DNA from: Alligator mississippiensis
Lineage: Eukaryota > Chordata > Crocodylia > Alligatoridae
Length of the DNA: 64,000 nt
Direction: 5' to 3'
NCBI RefSeq assembly: GCF_030867095.1
Contig: NC_081832.1
Location: forward strand, 60,745,444 to 60,809,443
A model generated the notes under the pieces. That model was not told the origin of the DNA. It worked only from the letters and a program-made list of their open reading frames with translations, and searched no databases. Position 1 is the first letter of the stretch. The number at the start of each line of letters is the position of its first letter. The position numbers and the translations under genes are program-made. Positions 1 to 14,022 of this stretch are shown piece after piece.

Positions 1-2797
1 AGGGGGGTGTGGACCACAGCAAGGTGGGGAGGGGGGTGCATGCACACAGCTTGCTTATCAAAAGAAGCAGCTACTCCCCCTTCCCGCAGTTCCCATTAGC
101 TATTGATCCTACAATATGCCCAAGATGAACCCCACCTAGTGCTCACCTCCTCTCAGGCAAGTTTGTCAGCAGGAGCCTCTTCCAGATGCAGCTGGAGGAG
201 TTTCATTAAGGCAGGGCTGGGTTGGAGAAGGAGAACTGTGATGAAAAGGGAGAAATAGCTCCATTGGGCAGGGTTTGCTGGGCTTGATCCTGCTGGCAGA
301 ATGAGATGTCCCGCCTGCCATCTGCTGGCTGAAATGTGCCAGGGCTTGTTGCATGCAATGCATCAAGTTTGCAAATTGAGACGACAAAGTCTGTATCTGC
401 CTGTTCATTTCACAATTCTTCAGCCCTAGTCGGTATGTTCTCAAAATCCTTGCTGTAGCCAGGAGCAGGCCTCCCTTTCACCCCTTCCCCCCACTGTCAC
501 ACTTTTGCCTGTCATCAGAGTCCTGCCCAATTCTCAGCTGGGCCGGGCCACAATTTTTGGGGCCTCCTGCAACATATAGATTTGGGGGCCCCTGATCCAT
601 TAAAAAATCAAAATTGCAGTTAACTGTGCTATAAACTAACTGAAATAAAATAGTTGGGGTCAGGCTGCATGCACGTGGGCTGTGCTGCAGGGGCGCAGGG
701 TGGGGATAGCACATGCTGGGGATGCCTGGCCCGGGGTGGGAGCAGAGCCGGGAACTTCTCCCTCGCTCAGTCAGAAATGGGCTCCCTACCTGCATTGAGC
801 CCTTTAAACATGTTGCGGGGGGGGGCACAGCTCCCTGTGGTCACAGGTTCTGCAGGATAGGATGGGCTGGCCCTGATTCTCAGACAGGGAGAGCTGGCCA
901 GGAGAGCCTCAAAGCCTCTTCACTAGCTGAAGGAGATATCCCTGGCAGGATCTGCACGCACAGACCCCCATCTCCAGTCCCTCTCCCTTGCTCTTCCTTA
1001 TGAAGGAGGACCCTCCTTCATTTGACCCACTATACCAATGTCTCGCAGACCTCCACATAGTATCCGCTTGTGCCATTGTACGTGGCATAGTCAAAAAATG
1101 CTTCCTGTGGGAAATACTATCTATTCTGGAGAAATAGGTTTTTCCTTGTGCTAAGATTCCCATTCCAATAACTGTTTAGTGGCCCTGACCTTCCAGGTCC
1201 AGGTTTGCTGGAGTAGAGAGTACCGGATTCCCCACCTCCCCCAAGTTGTAGGTCATTTCTAAACACATTTGCAACTGAGAGCTCTGCTGACATTATTATT
1301 TGAGAAAATGGTTTTGATGAGGACTGTGCAAGAACAGGGGGATGTTTGTATCATACCTGGCTGTGTGGATGGAAAGAAAGCTCTTCCCTGGAAATCAGCA
1401 TGGAGTCTTCTTTGCAGCGACACGATCAGAATTGCTTGAAGAACTTCAAAGGCATTAGCTCTTTCTTTTATTTGTAACTAGGTATCTACCAGAATAAAGT
1501 GCCACCCAGCCAAGCTGCTCATTGGGCTCAGTCACCTGTGATATAGGACCCAAGACCTGAGCCGCACCTGAGGGGAGTTGGAGAAGCTTTGCTGAGATCC
1601 AGAGAAGTGAGCAGTGATCTCGCGTCTAATGAAAGGGATTTCTTTATGTGGCCTGACAGGCTCTGCATCTCTTCCCTGCTTCTTTGGCTGAACTGCCTCA
1701 CAGGCAGGGCCTTTTTCTATTTGATTTGGGGAAGCAGATGCTTACAGTGACATAACAAGACAGGTAGTAGGTCATGTGAATTGTGTGCATGCCTTTGGTT
1801 AGACAGTAAATTAACTAGCTAAATCCTCCAAGTGTCTTGTTCACTTATGCACCGTGCATGTAATCAGCTCATTTGCACAGAGAGAGGGGACCAATAATGG
1901 AAGGAGAGGGAAGGGGGTCAGGGCCCAGAGGGGAGGTTCAGAATTGGCAATCTTCATTGGAGAAGAAATGAGGGGAAAGAAGAAAAGCAGTTGTGGGTTC
2001 TAGAAATAAGGAAACAATGCAGCTCATGAGCCCTAGTCCACCACCCTTCAATGGGCCACAACTTGTAGACTGTAAATGCTGAGGGGCAGGTACCCTGCTG
2101 GGTTGAGTGCCTTGCATATTGCTTTGTGGATCCCAAAATAGTGATACTACATGTTTGCCCCATCAATAAACCTGTTGCTCAGGTAAATAAAGCACAGGCA
2201 GAGGGAAGAGGTCCCCATGGTTCAATGAGCTAATTAAGCTTCTTCGCTTGACCTGCTTTCAAAATCTTGTTAACTTACCATCCTCAGAACAACTTTCAAT
2301 ATCCATTCAAGTGAGCTCCATACCTAGAATTCCAGAGAGTCCTGCAGATGAGGACCGAGGTACCTGGGCAGAGTACAAGATTAAAACAGCATGAGGTAGG
2401 CCAGCAGATCAGGAATGAGGTGCATTCATGGATCTGGGCAGGGACGTGACAGGATCATAAAAGCAAAGGCGCATAGCAGAATGGGGTGTGTGTGGGGGGG
2501 TGTTTGTGTGTGCGTGCGCATGCACACATGTGCGCTTCAGAAGCTTCCACAGTACCTGCATTCATTGTGTCTAGCTGGTTTGTGCAGCACTGGGAAGATG
2601 TAAAACACTGTACAACGCTAAAAATTATTTCCTATCAATATCAGTCCTTAAAGCTCAGCCCCACCCTGAAAAAAGACTGTTCCTTCACAACTGTGCCTCC
2701 CAAGAAAGTGCCAAGACTGGTATAGCAATAGGTGCTACATAACAGGATGGATGTACATAGGCAGAACTGTGTGAAAGGTCCTAGACTGAGATGGTGA
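1..2797. other. Intergenic, no gene recognised
   Basis: Reading frames are short, overlapping and without recognisable motifs. A GT/GC-rich simple-sequence tract lies at about 2486-2535 (alternating purine-pyrimidine, with TGCGTGCGCATGCACACATG). Confidence 0.5.
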
Positions 2798-2960
2798 CTT
2801 AGTGTTGTTGGTTGTAGCCATGTTGGTCTAAGGACATAGGCAGACGAGGTTCATTGGGTAGATGTGGTATCTTTTATTAGACCAGCTCAGTAGTTGGAAA
2901 AATTGTTGTTCATGAGCATTTGGGGACAAACACCCTTCATCAGGCATAGGGAGAGTTTGT
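2798..2960 (-). repeat. Hammerhead-like repeat, single copy
   Basis: Same family as the inverted pair at 20.9-21.2 kb: shared blocks are TTGTTGGTTGTAG, GTTGGTCTAAGGACATAGG and ATCTTTTATTAGACCA. Read on the minus strand it carries CTGATGA at 2943-2937, followed by a GGGTG...CCCC spacing. The motif and flanks resemble the hammerhead-bearing ends of Penelope-like elements, but the family is not proven. Confidence 0.6.
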
Positions 2961-5900
2961 TGGTATATGTGTGCTATCCTGGGTAGAACAGAAGCCATGG
3001 TGACTTAGTGGGATTCAGGTCTTTGCAGGGTACAGGCTAAAAGAAGTTTCCTTTCCTTCATCTGCCAGCCCTGCAAACACACTCCAAGTCAAACTGGATT
3101 ATTTCCATGCCATGAGTCCCAAGTGATACAGAATCTAGGCTGAAGGTACAGTGATGCCTATAGTTAAGGTTTCCTTAGTAGACGTGGTTTAAAGTTTTGC
3201 CAAACCTTAACCATTTGAACTGAAATTGCATCCGACTCAGAATGATGATGACGGTGACAATTTCTTTCTGGAAGTTCTGGCAGATGCTTTTCAACCTGGG
3301 AAAAGGGTGAGGTGGGGGGCAGGAGCATTTACTGTATTTAGTTTTTGTGAAAGAGATTAAAGGAAATATGCTTTGATAATAATAAAAACATTTCTTGGCC
3401 ATTTTGCTCTAGTGCCTTTAGGCTTCAGGAGGATGAACTTGGATCTTGATGCTTGTATCCTTCTTGGATCAGAGAGGTGCCTTTGACTTTTGTCATGAAA
3501 ATCCACATAGGCTGGTCTGAGTGATAAGCCTCTGAAAAATATCACTTCCACCTGCACAGGTAGAGGTTTGCCAGGGACAGGTGACAATAGTCATCAAACC
3601 TTCTATCCATCCTGAGTATGCTCCAGCACAGGGCAACTGATCCTCCTAGGAGCTGCTGTGGCACTAGACACTTATGCCTCTGGCCCCCAGAAAGAGAAAG
3701 AAGCAGCTTCACTCACTTGAAGATTATTGGAAGGAAAGATGGTTGGATTGGAACGTGGTGTTATCTGGATAGGGATGGATCACCATAGTCACTACAGAAA
3801 CTCCTGGAACAGAATTCAGGATTGTCGAGCCTCTGCTGATGGCATTTATCCCTGAAGATGGCCAGCAAAGAAGGCTGTCTCATATCTCTGGACAAAAAGG
3901 CTGAGACCTATACTGTGGATAAAGGTTCAAACCGTGATGATAGTCCATGTGGGAGTCAGTCTAATTCCATTGAATGGAATTTTCACTTATTAAGTTTGAT
4001 ATTTTCCCCAGGTATTTTGGAAACCCCATATAAAAACCATCCTCTGTGAGTGTTTTTGCTACCAAGTAAAAAATTCACTGTTCGAAGATTTCAGAATTCA
4101 AGTTGCTTTTGATGCCTTACTTCTCTCCCACCCATTGTGCTATGGGACAGTTTGCTCTTTCCCTGAGCATCCTCCGCACTGAATGAGGGAAAGCTCTTGT
4201 GGAGAAAACTGGCATATGACTATGGAATTTCAGAGCTGTTCAATGAAGATGACTCCTGTTTATTACTCTTCTTCTTAGTGCAGAAGGTGAGTACTTGTGA
4301 ATGAGCTAGGGGACTGCAGGAACTTAAATTTTAGAAGCTTGAATGCTGCTCAGAGGAACTAGGTTCTGTCGCTGCTGCTGTCACAGCCCCTACATGGTGC
4401 TGGGCAAAACACTTAGGCGAAACTTTTCACAGGGGGGCACTGACTGCGTTTCTCTTTTTCTAGGTACCTGATCTGAAACACCTGGGGTCTGATCTGTGGA
4501 AACACTGGGCACTCATAGCTGCAACTGAAGTCACTGGGAGATGTGCTTTGAACATATGAAATGCTGTGAAAGTACTAAGCACTGTGAAAAAGCTGGTTCC
4601 AAGTGTCTCCCCCAAACATCCAAAAGCAGTGTGGATGTGATCATTTGGGGTTTAATTTCTTCATTTCTATTTTTTACTTTGGGCACAAACACACCCCTTA
4701 TTCTCATAGGGGTGATGTAAAGGTAAATCCATGCAGAGTTGTGAGGCCAGTAGATACTACAGTGATGTTTTTCATGGGAAAGCCCAAGAAGAAATTAATC
4801 ATTCTGGATTCCATGCAGGGTTTGGATGATGTGCAATAAATATGACACTGTCATATTTAGTACACTGGGTGAGGCAAGGGGTTTGGTATGACTATACACA
4901 AGTATTTGGTCATGTAATTAGAGACTTCATCAAGCTGCATGTGTTCAAGGGGGCTGAATTAAGGTTGCTTCGACAGCCATAATTTTGGCATTTCCTAATT
5001 TCTGAATGCCTCATTTGCAACCTTAACATCCCATTGGAAATAGTTATGTATGCACGTGCCTAACTACATATACAGAGAGAGGACAGCAGGTGGAGATTTC
5101 CTGCAGTTTCCCTCAGCCTTGGAATATGCAGCCCCTCCCTTTGGTCTATATTAACCCTAGCAATTGCATTCAGGACAGACTGTAGGGCCCATCTGTGGCA
5201 CTTGCTGGGGAATGGGAAGCCCTTGGTGGAAAGTCTTAAACACATTTCTTGTTGCCGAGTTACTCTGGATCCCTGGGAAGGGATAAGGGTGCTAGGAGTG
5301 TGTATTCAGTTGTTGTGAATAGGCTCTCCTTGTCTCAACAACATCAATGCAACACCCCCAGTACTGCGGGTGCAGCTTGGCTTTCAGTGCAGTAGTGAAT
5401 TAAAGTGCAACAGAGCAAAATTCTGACCTGGTCACTCCTTTGAAGCAATCAAGTTACTTCAGATATAACTGAGAACAGAATTTGGCTCTTGGAGCTCATG
5501 GAAAATCTTCCAGCCAGGACAAGGGCCAGTAAATATCTGAATGACTGTAGAAGCCAGGAGCCTGGGCAGCTGCACTAGAAGTGGGTAGAGCACTTAAGTG
5601 CTCCATCCAGTATAAGACCCTCCTTCCATCCCCCAACCACATCACCTACCAAGCCAGTGGTTTGGCTGCTCTCCGGTTACAGCCCTTCCCAGCAATTCCT
5701 AACATGGAGAGGAGAAGAGACATACAGAGGGGCAGATGTTCCCCAGGCTGCTTGCATTAAAATGATAATCAAATGATAAATTATATTCAAGTAAACTTAC
5801 ATTTTCAGACATTAATTTTAGAGCTGTGCAAATGGTTGGATTTTCGGGGGATATTACTTAAAGCATCCGGAGCAGTTGTGGGTTGGACTTGGTCCAACCA

Positions 5901-5999
5901 GCCGTGGAATTCAGTTCTGAGAGACTCTGTCAGGCTGAGCATCCTGCAATATTCAATATGTATGTGCTTAAAGAGACAAAGCTTCTAAAAGGATTTACA
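2961..5999. other. Intergenic, no gene recognised
   Basis: Mixed, mostly AT-leaning sequence with no reading frame over about 80 codons and no repeat that I can name. Confidence 0.5.
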
Positions 6000-7080
6000 T
6001 GCAATGTGGACAAGTGCCAGCTGACAACACCCCAGCCATAGTGCTAAGTATATGGACCCAAATAAGGAACTGGATTTGGTGCTGGGAATATTATGGCTAG
6101 AAATCATTCCTGATCTACCACACGGCATACCTCTGTGGCACTGGGGGACTCTCCTGGACATCTCTGGCCAGAGTCTTGCCCAGCCCAAAACACAGTTTGT
6201 GCATGCCAGGTTGCCAACTGACAGTCCCCCCATGCCCACTCTACTAAGTATACGGGCCCAAATAAAGACTTTATTTCGGGCTGAGATTAAACGTGGAAAT
6301 CTTTTTGGGGCCACCCCATGCCATGCCTCTGTGGTTTTTCTAGTTTTCTGGTTTTCCTGGAACTGGGCTGTTTTTTGGGCTGGGATTACAGCTGGAAATT
6401 CTCCCTGGTCCAGCCCATATGGTCTGGGGTGTCCAAGAGAGTCCCCAGTCCAGCATGGCATAGGGTAGCCCTAGTTCTGGGGTGTAATAGCCACATATAA
6501 CACTGCATGGGAATGGCAGATATGTGCCCAGCTCTTGGGTGTAACAGCTGCATATAACAGTGTATGGGGAGGGCTGAGATACACCCCAGAGCTGGGTGCA
6601 ACGGCCACATATAACAGTTTAGAACAGCCCACACTATACACTGCCAGGGCCCTTCACTCCTGATCTCCAGCACCCTACCCTCCCAGGAGCGGGTTCCCCT
6701 CACCTCTTTTACCCCTCCCCACTAGGGTACCTATGCCTCAAATTTTGTGGGATCTGGTTTTCATATTTTGGGAAACCCTGCATCTTATATTTTGTGAACC
6801 CTGTGCCTCAAGTCTGTTGTTGCTTTGTCTCTGTTATATGTGTATGTTCACCTAAAATCCCTTTAACTCCCCTCTGCTCCCCTGGTTCCCCCACTCTCCC
6901 GGGTGCCCAGAAGGGGGGTACCATTATCTCTCAGGGTCCCCTTGCCCCCCACCATATACGTTATATTCCACACTATTCTTTCCCTATTAAACCCGTATAA
7001 GGCTAAGTTCCAATTGGTCTTGACTCTATAGGGGATAGGAGGAGAGCTGCTCCCTCATAAGCAGCTACCCCTCCCATAGC
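6000..7080. mobile_element. Possible LTR-type retroelement fossil
   Basis: Two blocks beginning TAAGTATA and then CCCAAATAA (6045 and 6247) repeat each other, with a polyadenylation-like AATAAA in the second, and a tandem array follows. Overall it looks like degraded LTR-element sequence, old and broken. Boundaries and family are uncertain, and the overlapping reading frames here are not credible genes. Confidence 0.3.
6477..6625 (+). repeat. Tandem repeat, about 56-59 bp period, 2.5 units
   Basis: Units start near 6477, 6533 and 6592; each carries TGGGTGYAAYRGCYRCATATAACA in degenerate form. On the minus strand this gives a repeating Cys-Tyr-Met...Leu-His-Pro peptide pattern, which explains the reading frame seen there. 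Confidence 0.75.
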
Positions 7081-9425
7081 GCACTAAAACCTGCTAAATC
7101 CCTTCATTTGGAAAGGGGGTACCTCATCTGAATACCATCTGGTTTACATTTACCACCTGGGTTACCCCTACCCTCCCAACCCTGATGGTCCCTCTCACTC
7201 CTGCCCTGCCCCCCCAGCCCTGCCAAACCAAAAACCAAAAACCCAGTCCAACAAAAAGTAACTTTAATTAACCTGAGTCGTGAACTGCCTGACGCATAAC
7301 AATTTGATCTCTGCCACAAAGTACATGAGAACACAGGGAACATTTTTTCTTGGAATCCAAAAACGTTATATTTTTCATTAATCTAAACCTTGAACTAAAT
7401 CACCCATAAAAATGTGCAAGATTAGCCCCTGGAGTCTTGTTGAAGTATTACAGTAGAGGTTCAATGGATTTCCATGGATTACCGAGTGAACCCAAGAAGC
7501 ACCCGGTGGTGTAATAGTTGCAAAACAGGGAAAAATCACGTTTTGCAGGCATAAATCAGATCCACTTTGAAAATTTAACATGATAAAAAAACCCTCATGG
7601 AAGAAATTCAGGAGCTAAAAATAAAACATGTCAGAGGTGTGTTAAATTATTATGATAAAAAAAATCTAAAACAATAAAATCAGCTGACAACGTGGATACA
7701 CAGATGCTATTTAGCTAGCTTAATAGCGATTTTGTCATATGGACACAGGAAAAGTGTAATGTGGTACCAGGAGAGGTGTAACATGGACAAGTGCCCCAGG
7801 AGCTGAACTCTGATCACTGAAGCAACTACACCTTCTTTGACAGTGACTAGCTGCCATCCTGCCTGAGCGGATGTATTTCCCAGGTAAGCAGTGCCGGGAG
7901 CCTAATAAACAGCAAACATACCTGTGAAAGGAGGAAATGTGGCTAAAGAGAAAATTGGTAGGCCGGGAACTTGGACTCCTGGAGAGACATGTCTTGCCTT
8001 CTGTAAGTTTTCTGTGCCTCTGTTTCCCCATTTGTGAGATGTGAGTAATAATACATAGCCCCCAGCAAGGGAATTGTGGGATTTAATTACATGAATTAAG
8101 AGCTTTACCTCAGGGAATGGAGAGCAGCATTTTGCTCTAAGAGCTGCAAAGCAGAAAATACTTCACCTTTCAGTCTCTAGTTTTCATTAGTGTTTCTGGG
8201 AAAGTAAACAGCCCTGCCCTGAACCTGTCCCTTGGGTAGCCCATTATGTGATCAGCATTTCAGAAGGACCAGGTTGGGACTTAAGATAATTCCCCGAGAA
8301 AGGAATAAACCTGTTACAGGAAATGAACATCCACTTTATTGAAAGGAAGCTGGCACTGAAAATTAACCATGCAAAGGGCTAGAGGATGAGTCTCCATTGT
8401 CCTGACCCCAAGAGAATTCCTCTAGGGATGCTTCAGAGCCCCTGCACTTGTTCAATGAAGAGGCTTTGGATGTGTCACCCCACACTCTAGCTGCTGTAAG
8501 CGCACAGATTTTGGAGGGGATGTCTGCTAGAGAGACAACCCTGATGGTAGCATTTCCTAGCAATGGGACAAGAATTGGTATCATTGTTCAGACATGTCTG
8601 GTTTTTCATGTGTGCTCAGCTTTGCAGGCACACATGCACTATGTCTCACGCATCCCAGGTAACAGAGCCCATAACTTAGGTTCATCTGTCCCAAGAGAAA
8701 AATTGTGCACATGCTCAGTTACACACACTCACAAGTGAAGGCCACCGCGAATGCCAGGCTCTGATGTTGAACAGTTCTCAGGTCAGCATAAAGTAGTATC
8801 ACAAAACTGGAGTCAGTGCAGAGGTTTGCCAGCTGAGGGATCTGCCATGCTTCCAGGTGGCTAGCTGTGTGTTAGGCCCCTAAGATCACAGGGAATTCGT
8901 GTTAATGTTGCTTTTCTCTTTTCACTTATCCTGAAGCAGTGAGGATCGACTGAGGGAACCAACACCTCACTCCCAAGGGTCCCAAGATGTGATCGATGGT
9001 GGTTCAGTGGCACCACAAAAAAGGCCTTGGATCTTTCTTTTTTCATGGAAACTTGTTGGCTCATCTCCCTGGTCTTTCCCAGACCTCATCAGGGAACAGC
9101 ACATACTTGTATTCAGCAGTAAGAGCCATTTAGCCTTGGCAAAGGTTTCTTTCTTATTGCTGGAATTGCTTTATCACAAGTCCTTGTTTTTCCTTTTGTT
9201 CCTCACATTGTTTCATGGGGAAATTCAAAATCAAAGTGATTCCTGCCCAATGTGGGGTGAATTTCAGGTCTGGCTCTGAGGAACTCTTAGCAATAGCTGG
9301 CTGGGCTTGGCAGGCACCATGGGAGTTTTCCTCTGCTCCCATCAACTCTGCCAACCTCAACAGTGACCTGAAGGACTCTTTGCTTCTCTAGACTGTCTTT
9401 TCCCACCTCACCTTACATGCTACTC
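7081..9425. other. Intergenic, no gene recognised
   Basis: Pyrimidine-rich stretch at about 7140-7250, then unremarkable sequence. A MIR-like fragment (CTCTGTTTCCCCATTTGTGA) lies at about 7970-8050. Confidence 0.45.
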
Positions 9426-9612
9426 CAGAGGCGGGCAATTATTTTGGGCAGAGGGCTGCTTACTGACTTTTGGCAAGTCACGAGGGTTGCATGACAGGCA
9501 GCCAAGAGCAGATATATATTAATTTTCTACATTTTTTTAGGGGCCCTGCAGGCCGGATAGAATGGCCTGGCAGGCCACATTCGGCCCATGGACTGCATTT
9601 TGCCCACTCCTG
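9426..9612. mobile_element. hAT-like short non-autonomous DNA element
   Basis: The ends are inverted copies of the CAGRGGYGGGCAA type (CAGAGGCGGGCAATT at left, TTTGCCCACTCCTG at right), enclosing GGCCCTGCAGGCC and a CATTCGGCCCATGGACTGC block, as in widespread hAT MITEs. Confidence 0.65.
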
Positions 9613-10079
9613 CACTACCCTATGCACCTCAGTCCTGATCAGCAACTGCCTCATGCTCAGCTATGCTGGGAACCTCTGTCACAAAATCTCATGACTCTCA
9701 GCTTTCTCTGTTGTGCCCAATGTAGACCATTTAATTAACTTGTCTAATAAAAAAAAATGACTGGACATTAAATGAGTGTTATGTTCAATGGTAAGTGCAC
9801 ATTATGTCTGCACCCCAGAACTGCCACACACATTTACCCTTTTGCCTTAAGTCAGGAGTTAAATCTAAGCCTCCTGGGCAAAGTGACCAGCGCAGGAAAT
9901 TTAAGATTGTTGTCACTGAGTAGAGGATTAAACTATGTAGTCAGTGAAATCACGTTTCCTCTTAGAACTCCAGGGATGAGAAATTCATGCAAATTGTTTA
10001 GTTCCCATCCAGGTCTATATAATCTCTTTTGCAGGACACACTTTTTAATTTGTCCCATTCTGAAACAGAATAAAAACAA

Positions 10080-10980
10080 TTTTGAAATGTGAAAAAAAGT
10101 TTTAATGACAATTTTCTGACTAGCTTTAATAATAAATTTTATTCATTTAATTTTGTCCCTTCCTTATTCAGAGGAATGCCTGCAAGCAGATGGTGATTTC
10201 TTTTTCAGAATTATTGGTTCATCAAAATTATTCAGTGACTATTTTTCATAATTTTCCTTTATTATCTTGTTTGATAATCTAAATTTGAAATCTGAGCGGT
10301 GGCACTTAGATGCAAATGAGATGTCTTTTAGTCATACAGTACTGTTTGGGCTTGAATTAATATAAGTCTTGCCATAGTTCTGGAATTAGCATGCACAGCA
10401 AGAAAATTTAAAATTTGTGTCTTGTTAGTATTTTAATGTGAAACTTAGAAGTCACTTAACATGAATAACTTTAACATGAATGTTAAGTGAAAACTGACAT
10501 GTGTAGGATGTAAACCTGAGGATAATTAATTACCTAGGACTGCTTGCACTTTTGAATGAAAATTTTTCATCCAAAGATGGACAAAATTAGACATTTTGGT
10601 AGGAAAAAAACCATTCAAAACTGTCAATTTTTGATCAAGTTACCATGAGGAAAATAACACTGTTTTTGGTTTTCACTTTCTCTTTTTTCATTCTTCCCCT
10701 CATTTCCATCCCTAACCCAGTGGCAAAATAGGAAAAAGAGTATGAAAAGAGGTGGGGAAGAGCGCAAGAAAGAAAGATAGATGAGAAAAGAAGCAATAAT
10801 AGGCAAAAGAAAAAACTAAAATATAATGAAAATAATATTTTTGAAAAAAAAGCATAAACATTGTTCACATAAGCAAAAATCATTCCTTTTTTAAACCTGT
10901 GAAATGAAAATTATTTGAAAGCATTTTACAATTCTTTAGATTTTCAACCAGCTCTAAAAATGACAAAACCTGAACGAAAC
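10080..10980. other. AT-rich intergenic stretch
   Basis: Strongly AT-rich with A- and T-runs and a purine-rich segment at 10735-10800. No gene, no nameable repeat. A 9-bp inverted match TAACATGAA/TTAACATGAATGTTAA sits near 10460-10490. Confidence 0.4.
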
Positions 10981-11529
10981 CGTGCAGAAAATCTTGTGCT
11001 ATGTTTGCTTGATGTGTTACCTGGCCCACAGTAGAGACGCAGGAACATAAAACTTGTCATTGAAAACAATCAGGGCTTTTATCGGCTACTCATTATCTTA
11101 TTGCATGGAGAGTGATTTTTGCAAGTTAGCAACAAACAGTTTTTGTGCCTGTGTGTTTATGGCAGTTGCTGAGATGGGATGTCGTCTACTAGTGAAAAAT
11201 GTCATCTGGCAACTAACCAGAGACCAAACTGATTTCACTTGCACTCCAAAGCCAAGTGGCTTGAGGTGAAAGCACAAGATGCTATTTCCCTGCGTCACAA
11301 AACTTCCCCTAAATTTGCTCTCGTTTCCATGCTTCCTTACAGCTGCAGGGATTCCCAAATTGAATTCACTGACCCTGATCTCAATATTTCCCCCTTGGGT
11401 CTGCACTTCATGAAGTACAAAGCTGTTTACTGTGTGGGGCTTGGGGCTGATTGCTTAACGATGCTTTGCAGTTGGTCTGTTCTTGTGACACTGGGTTTGA
11501 CTTTTCATCTTCATTGGTTTCATTATTAA

Positions 11530-11660
11530 AGCAATGGGCTGGAGCTGGGACTCCTGAGTTTAATTGCTCACACACACTGACTGTGACCTTGGACCAAGTC
11601 CCTTCTCCTCTCTCTGCCTGTTTCCTGAGACCTTGATAAATTAATGTGTATAAAGTGTTT
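11530..11660 (+). repeat. MIR/CORE-SINE fragment
   Basis: Contains TGACCTTGGACCAAGTCCCTTC and the following Ser/pyrimidine-rich block typical of the 5'-central part of MIR elements. Old and diverged. Confidence 0.6.
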
Positions 11661-12084
11661 CATATCTTTGGCAGAAAGACAGTAGTGAAAGGCAAAGAAT
11701 TAGATTGCTGTCTGGAATCCCACTATCAGCAGAAGTTTGAAAGTATGCTTTCCCCTCTCTGTTCCAGAAACCTCAGTCTCTCTCGGAGGGAGGACACGTG
11801 TCTTGTGGTAGCTGCACACAGTGACTTGATAGGCGTAATCCCATCTCATCGCTGAGGCAGGCCTTGCTCTGGAGTGAGCTGCAGTCTGCATTTCCCTTAT
11901 GTGGTCTTGCCCTCAGCACAGCTCTAATATGCAGAGAAGCTGATTTCTATGGTCTCCAGGGATGCAGCACTCACAGCGCTATTTGGACTTGATCTTTGTT
12001 GGGACCTGGGAAGTTCATGGTACAGTAACTGCTGCCACCTATTGGCTGCAACAAAAACCATTCACACTTGCATTTGTCAGCTTC

Positions 12085-12240
12085 AAAGCAACTTTACAAC
12101 TATTGACTAATGAATCCCCACAGCCCCCTGGGAAGTTGGTGACTACCATTATCCCCGTTGTACAGGTGGGGAAATACAGGTAGAGAGGCAACATGAGTCA
12201 CTCCAGGCAACAGTGAAGGTCAGAGCCCACAGCAGGGGTT
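12085..12240 (+). repeat. MIR/CORE-SINE fragment
   Basis: Matches the MIR 3' half: ATTATCCCCGTTGTACAG, GGGGAAA, GAGAGGCAACATGAGT, and GGTCAGAGCCCA in the right order. Confidence 0.8.
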
Positions 12241-14022
12241 CCTATTCTTGTACTAAGGCCACTTATTGGAAGGCTGTCATCCTTGTATAGAAGGACGGTC
12301 AACAATGGTGGTAACCAAGGCTATTAGAGCACTAAGCAAATAGCACTACCTGCTATTTTTGATCTCAGATTTCTACAGGTGGAGAAAGATCATACATCTG
12401 ACTGTGCTACCATCAGGGACCCTCTGTGTCCCTTGAAGATAACATCTGAGGGCTGCCCAATGGGCTTAGGTGACTTGCATGCCATGCCACAGGTCTCGGT
12501 CTAGCTGCTGAGGCATTCTCTTAGGAAATCCATGTCCTCAGTTGCCTCTGCAGACCAATGACTATGGGAGGCCAGCTCCACCTCTCAGCTCTGGAGGCAG
12601 ATCTTCCAGGTCAGGGTTTGGACAAAAGCAGCATGCCCACCCCATTGCCCAGCCCATACCCATCTTGTGTTAATAACTAGGACTCTTACCCTGGAGACTG
12701 TAACCAGTCTTAAAATTACCTGAATCTTTTACAAGTTAATTAAAAAGCCGTCCAGCCAAGGCGCTTGGATCCATTTCAGAAGCCATGCAAGGAAGACAGG
12801 GCAGCTGTACTTCAAACTCCACAATATCTTTTTTTTGCACTGGCAGAACTGGAAACTGAAATTCAAAAAGTTCTTCTCAAGGTTGTTTGTGAGTTTTGTA
12901 GCCAAGGGCTGGCTGCGGGGCTCTGATACCGCTGGGTATGGGCTCCTCAGACACTCTGCAGGAGGAAGTGAAACAGCTTTTTTTTGTCCTACAAGCTAAG
13001 TAACAATGGCACTTTTGATTGCCTGCCAGAGGATCTGGGCAATGAGGTGAGCTGAGGGCTTATCAGGCTAATTTAATTAGTTTTGTCAGTGTCCCTTATC
13101 AGAGTTCCTGTCAAGGTATGTGCAGGGAGCTGCCTTCAGCAGAGTGCAGCAGGCAGCCAACAGATTCCCATTCCCCTTAACTCTGGTTCATTGTAATCAG
13201 CCCACCAGCCCCTCCTTCCCTATTTAGCAGGAGCTCTTCCTTAGCAGTCTGCAGTCACGATAGATGCATTCTGTGATGTCCTCTTATCCTGCACTGTGCT
13301 TTGAGGCAGCAGTAAACACTGTGCCCAGAGTCTCTGGCTGGGACTAGACAGTGAGGAAACAAACTCTGGTTGGGTCCAGGCCACTTGGGATGCCTGGCCA
13401 CACTCCTGGGAATCCAGCCCTGGTGGGAAAGCACGGAGAGCAAAATGCAGGAAATGGCAGGTAAGTGAAGCAGGACCCATTTTCTCAACAGTTTATTTTC
13501 AAATGTAAATTTGTGCTTGATGGTCTTTCACTCGTCCAGGAGCTGAAACAGCTAAAATGCTCTGCCTTTTAACCAAAAGACCAGGAGCCTTTTAAGATGA
13601 GCCACTTCTAAGAGAAGCCACATGGACACCCATTCACAGTTTTGCTGCAGAGGGGGGTCTCATAACCTAGACCACTTCACCATACTTGACATTATCCACT
13701 CATTCTCACCCACCCTCGCTTCCCCTCCCACTGTGACCGCACAAATCTCTTTCTCCTCCCATTCCACCTGGCACAAACCATGCCTCTGCTTTCTCTCATG
13801 ATTATTATCTGTCCTGAGATTACCACAGTGTTCTGTGATGTTGAGAAAGTGTGTGTGTACATTTAGATGTCTAAAGTGGTGAGTGTACAGCCCTTTTTGG
13901 AAAAGGTTCACTGAATCTCTCTGCTTCCTCTTGTTCTTCATTTCAAACCCCCCCTTCCCCCATGTTTGCTTTGAATTAGGAGAGCTTGTCCATGTCCTCA
14001 GCCAGCTCTTGGCAGAGTATAA
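12241..14022. other. Intergenic, no gene recognised
   Basis: No conserved reading frame. Some segments (12700-13120) look unique rather than repetitive, but nothing specific can be named. Confidence 0.4.

Noticed and set aside
5985-6468. Overlapping 158- and 138-codon frames on both strands
   Set aside because: They lie in repeated, probably LTR-type fossil sequence; no protein family was recognised.
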